From an uncultured Burkholderiales bacterium (GTDB lineage Bacteria; Pseudomonadota; Gammaproteobacteria; Burkholderiales; Burkholderiaceae_E): a DNA stretch of 18,935 bases. The translations under genes and the position numbers were made by a program. The stretch spans positions 1 to 18,935 of the forward strand of contig CAIUGQ010000151.1 in the NCBI GenBank assembly GCA_903898725.1, in the 5' to 3' direction. Below the pieces are notes generated by a model, which was not told where the DNA came from, searched no databases, and was given only the letters and a program-made list of their open reading frames with translations. How positions within the stretch are numbered: the stretch's first letter is position 1; every line of letters starts with the position of its first letter. This document shows, in pieces, positions 17,201 to 18,935 of this stretch.

Positions 17201-17389
17201 GGCTACGAGGCGGCCCACCACGAGGTGTCGATGCGGATGGCCGAGGCGTCGCTGCTGCCGGCGGTGCGTGCCGCGGGTGAGGACACGCTGATCGTCGCCG
17301 ACGGCACGAGCTGCCGCCACCAGATCGCCGATGGTGCCGCGCGCGAGGCCCTGCACGTCGCCCGCGTGCTGGAGCGTGCGCTGGGCTGA
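14231..17389 (+). CDS. YdiJ-type FAD-linked 2-hydroxyacid dehydrogenase with Fe-S and CCG domains
   Basis: A 1052-aa fused oxidoreductase. Residues about 55-300 are a VAO/PCMH-type FAD-binding domain ('LPRGAGTSQCGQTIG' 84-98, 'IGGMAGNNSCGSRSIAYGNM' 163-182, 'LLVGSEGTLAW' 277-287). Residues about 305-555 are the FAD-oxidase C-terminal domain ('YAHASVGTLHVRP', 'GEHGDGLVRSEW', 'DPDDRMNPGKIV'). Iron-sulfur ligands follow at C627, C633, C642 and C687, C690, C693, C697. Two cysteine-rich CCG motifs are at C847-C848-G849 and C983-C984-G985, with C889, C952 and C1028. E. coli YdiJ has this layout at similar length, and the family oxidises D-2-hydroxyacids such as D-lactate or D-2-hydroxyglutarate, passing electrons to the respiratory chain. 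Coupling to GntR and divergence from a glyoxylate aminotransferase suggest a small hydroxyacid such as glycolate, glycerate or lactate; the substrate is inferred, not shown. Confidence 0.88.
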   Translation: MNAPERLDGSRRVFLSPRLARSDLATRLRREMQGDVLFDAGSRGRYSTDASVYQIEPIGVAVPRTEADLAIALDVARDLKVPVLPRGAGTSQCGQTIGAALVIDHSKWLNEVVAFDAQAAKADPANATVTVQPGIALDALNARLKPHGLWFPVDVSTSAQATIGGMAGNNSCGSRSIAYGNMVHNVAGIDAILADGTQGYWGTFTRGDGSAGDMSLSNQRIREIVSGLHAIADRERDEIRRVWPTVMRRVGGYNLDVFEPRSERPYTADGSLNLAHLLVGSEGTLAWTRRITLRLAPLPGAKVLGVVSFPSFQHSMESAQHIVTLGPVAVELVDRTMIELSRANPAFRPTIDSALVGEPQAVLLVEFAGESRDVQLAKLARLHELMGDLGLPGSVVDLVDEPRQKALWEVRKAGLNIMMSMKGDGKPVSFIEDCAVPLEHLADYTARLTEVFRRHGTQGTWYAHASVGTLHVRPILDLREHGGGAAKMRAIAEEAAAMVREYKGAFSGEHGDGLVRSEWVAWQFGPRLVRAFEEVKGLFDPDDRMNPGKIVRPTRMDEASLFRFAPGYAVQPLATALDWSDWNRANDPSDADLTREGWVREGNGVAVSPAGTGGDPAGGFGKAVEMCNNNGHCRKFDAGTMCPSYRATRDEVHVTRGRANTLRLAVTGQLGPEGLAAPEVRDAMDLCVQCKGCRRECPTGVDMARMKTEFLHHWQTRHGLSARARMIAFLPRWASLAGRLAPLSNLRDALPGLAALSERWFGLSAKRTLPKFRRDGFRRTLAAGGGAAARGTDATAREVVLWVDTFDEHFEPENAHAALRVLRAAGFRVHVAGTPGSGIAEGERPLCCGRTFLSAGLVDEARSEAARTLAALLPFAERGVAIVGLEPSCLLTLRDEFLALRLDESIGRPGAARLLASRAMLFEEFLAAEQAAGRLELSLKALPQSRAKVHGHCHQKAFDAFTPTLTVLRLIPGLTVEPIESSCCGMAGSFGYEAAHHEVSMRMAEASLLPAVRAAGEDTLIVADGTSCRHQIADGAAREALHVARVLERALG

Positions 17390-17390
17390 G

Positions 17391-17454
17391 TCCGGGGCTG
17401 TCCCGGATCGGACCGGATCGGATCGGGTAGCGGGGCGGGGCGGGGCGGTGTGGG
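17391..17454. other. Convergent spacer with hairpin, 10-bp direct repeat and G-rich tract
   Basis: The 82-nt gap between two convergent genes starts with a 6-bp hairpin (TCCGGG 17391-17396 with CCCGGA 17402-17407), then two copies of CGGATCGGAY (17404-17413, 17414-17423). Next come four pentamer-like CGGGG units (17431-17448, the last incomplete). G-runs at 17432, 17437, 17442 and 17452 with loops of 1, 1 and 6 nt fit the G3+N1-7 rule for a G-quadruplex on the + strand. There is no T-tract, so a classic intrinsic terminator is not supported. Confidence 0.5.
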
Positions 17455-17471
17455 TCCGCCGGGGGCCGGCC

Positions 17472-18680
17472 TCAGGCGGTCGAGCCCAGGCGCTCCAGCG
17501 CGCGCTGCAGTGCCTCCTTCAGCGTCTCGGCGCGGAAGGGCTTGGCGATGAAGTCGTCCATCCCGGCTTCGCGACACCGCCGGCGGTCGTCGGCATGCAG
17601 CTCCGCGGTGAGCGCGACGATCCAGGGCTGATGCGCGCCGGCGGGCAGGGCGCGGATCGCCCGTGTCGCCTCGTGCCCGTCCAGGCCAGGCATGCGCACG
17701 TCCATCACCACGACGTCGTATGGGCGATCGGCCACCTCGACGATCGCCTCGCGGCCGTCGTGCGCGATGCGGGCCGCGATGCCGAGCCGGCCCAGCACGC
17801 CGATCGCGAGCGTGCGCGAGACCGCGTCGTCGTCGACCACCAGCACCCGGAGCGCCGACAGCGCGACGGGCGCCGCCGTGCCCGCAGAGGCCGTGGCGCC
17901 GGCCTCGAGCATCGCATCGAAGCGGAACCGGCTGCCCTCGCCCGGGCGGCTCTCGACCGACAGCGTGCCGCCCATCAGGGCGAGCAGCCGCGCGCAGATC
18001 GCGAGGGCCAGACCCGACGACGCCTCGCGCAGCGACGGGCCCGACGTGTCGCCCGCGAACAGGGCCTCCAGACGCGCGCGCTGCGTCGCGTCGAGGCCGG
18101 CGCCGGTGTCTGCGACCGTGCCCACCAGCCGCCAGCGCCCGTCGGGCTGCGGCAGCGCGGAGAGCTCCAGCCGCACCTCGCCGCGGGCGGTCGATTCGAT
18201 CGCGTGCGACAGCAGCTTCATCAGGACCTGCTGCAGGCGGACCGCATCGCCGATCAGGCGTTCGGGCATCGCGCGGCTCCAGAGCAGGAGCGACAGCCCC
18301 TTGCGCTCGGCGCGCGGACGCAGCAGCGCGATCACGTCCTGGGCGATGCGCTGCGGCGAGAACCCGTCGCGGGCGAGACCGAGCTGTCCGCCGCGCAGGT
18401 TCGAGAGGTCGAGCAGGTCATCGACGACGCCGACCAGTGCATCGGCCGAGCGCTGCAGCGCGTCGACATAGCCACGCTGCTCGCCGTCGAGGCGCGTGCC
18501 GCGCAGCAGTTCGACCATGCCGACCACGCCGTTCAGCGGCGATCGCAGGTCCTGGCCGAGGCTCGCCAGCAGTTCGTCCGCGGAGCGATGGGGCTCGGGC
18601 CGGGGCGCCGAGCTGCCGGCGTCGGGGCGCCGGGGCGCCTCGCCTCGCGCGCCATCCCCGTCCCTCGCTGTCGATGTCAT
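17472..18680 (-). CDS. Soluble histidine-kinase-like/receiver hybrid with a degenerate kinase half
   Basis: A 402-aa protein with no membrane segment or PAS domain. After a low-complexity N-terminus, residues about 33-100 form a HisKA dimerisation domain whose H-box reads 'LLASLGQDLRSPLNGVVGM': Q43 stands where the phospho-accepting His is expected. Residues about 140-258 are HATPase-like, but the N-box 'VLMKLLSHAIEST' has K155 and H159 in place of the two Asn. The G2 box is 'SSGLALAI'; the G1 box 'DTGAGL' (191-196) is kept. Residues about 277-395 form an intact receiver: D283/D284, phospho-acceptor D327 ('VVMDVRMPG'), T358 and K380 ('AKPF'). It probably cannot autophosphorylate and may act as a phosphate receiver or scaffold for another kinase. 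ATG 18680 is the only reasonable start. No partner lies within view. Confidence 0.88.
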   Translation of the reverse strand: MTSTARDGDGARGEAPRRPDAGSSAPRPEPHRSADELLASLGQDLRSPLNGVVGMVELLRGTRLDGEQRGYVDALQRSADALVGVVDDLLDLSNLRGGQLGLARDGFSPQRIAQDVIALLRPRAERKGLSLLLWSRAMPERLIGDAVRLQQVLMKLLSHAIESTARGEVRLELSALPQPDGRWRLVGTVADTGAGLDATQRARLEALFAGDTSGPSLREASSGLALAICARLLALMGGTLSVESRPGEGSRFRFDAMLEAGATASAGTAAPVALSALRVLVVDDDAVSRTLAIGVLGRLGIAARIAHDGREAIVEVADRPYDVVVMDVRMPGLDGHEATRAIRALPAGAHQPWIVALTAELHADDRRRCREAGMDDFIAKPFRAETLKEALQRALERLGSTA

Positions 18681-18935
18681 CAGAACCGTCGCCCGCCGAC
18701 CTCGGGGATCCGCCCCGCCGCGCCGTCGGGATGCTCGTCTCCCGACAGCATGAGCTTAGCCGTTCCCGCGCGGCGACTCACCCGTTGCGATGTGTCCGGA
18801 GCGGCCACCCGTCGGTCTGCGCCGCCTCGGCCGCCGACCGCCCGGACGCGGCCGACCGGCGGCCGACAGCGGCCGCGGCGATTCGCGCGGATCGGGGCGC
18901 GGGCGCGGCACGCGTGACACGCGCGCAACAGGCCC
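18681..18935. other. Terminal 255 nt with no supported gene
   Basis: An open frame on the - strand (18680-18928) ends in TGATG overlapping the kinase-like start, but its translation is an Arg/Ala/Gly-rich string without any recognisable fold until the last 25 residues. I see no promoter that I would defend. The kinase-like gene's upstream control or coupled partner may be here or beyond the window edge. Confidence 0.35.

Noticed and set aside
17391..17407. Hairpin after the dehydrogenase as an intrinsic terminator
   Set aside because: The stem is only 6 bp and no T-tract follows it.
18680..18928. 82-codon - strand frame coupled by TGATG to the kinase-like gene
   Set aside because: The overlap is attractive, but most of the translation is Arg/Ala/Gly-rich and resembles shadow frames elsewhere in the window. 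I cannot support it as a gene.

Overview
The window is a very GC-rich (roughly 70%) stretch of bacterial chromosome with strong GC3 bias and tight gene packing (several 4-nt ATGA/GTGA overlaps). An orphan tripartite-tricarboxylate-type (Bug/TctC) binding protein, CaiB/BaiF CoA-transferases and FCD-type GntR regulators are typical of Burkholderiales, so a betaproteobacterium of that order is the best guess. I see no rRNA, tRNA, CRISPR array, insertion sequence or phage gene.

Region 1 (1-6463, + strand) is a seven-gene nitrogen-compound operon: the C-terminus of a BMP/PnrA-type ABC substrate-binding protein, two BMP-family permeases, a nitrilase-fold formamidase (amiF-like), a very convincing biuret hydrolase (biuH), the double-NBD ATPase of the transporter, and a second isochorismatase-like cysteine hydrolase paralogous to BiuH. 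The ATPase is interrupted by a single in-frame amber codon (5223-5225). Together the genes look like an uptake-and-hydrolysis route for a biuret-type compound. The transporter class (otherwise known for nucleosides) plus a formamidase suggests the imported substrate may be more complex than biuret, for instance a formylated or azapyrimidine-derived precursor. That is inference. No allophanate hydrolase is present in the window.

Region 2 (6486-9047, - strand) holds one large gene of unknown function. It has a DUF413/MaoP-like module in the middle and a C-terminal part resembling UPF0174/YaaW, joined by Ala/Pro-rich linkers. It converges on region 1 through a hairpin that fills the whole 22-nt gap. 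Upstream of it is a 300-nt intergenic stretch, relatively AT-rich, with three dyad symmetries.

Region 3 (9048-17389) is built around a divergent promoter at about 13371-13391. To the left (- strand) runs serine/alanine-glyoxylate aminotransferase, then a Bug/TctC binding protein, an enoyl-CoA hydratase/isomerase-family protein and a CaiB/BaiF CoA-transferase. To the right (+ strand) runs an FCD-type GntR regulator overlapping a 1052-aa FAD plus Fe-S plus CCG-domain 2-hydroxyacid dehydrogenase of the YdiJ type. A near-perfect 9-3-9 palindrome between the two arms is the obvious GntR operator, and the GntR leader also carries a perfect 9-bp inverted repeat. The module probably handles a short hydroxy acid or amino acid via glyoxylate/hydroxypyruvate chemistry, with CoA activation of some acid.

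Region 4 (17390-18935) contains a short, G-rich convergent spacer with a possible G-quadruplex and a soluble histidine-kinase/receiver hybrid on the - strand. Its kinase half has lost the phospho-accepting His and the N-box Asn while its receiver is intact, so it looks like a pseudokinase-receiver protein. The last 255 nt hold no gene I can support.
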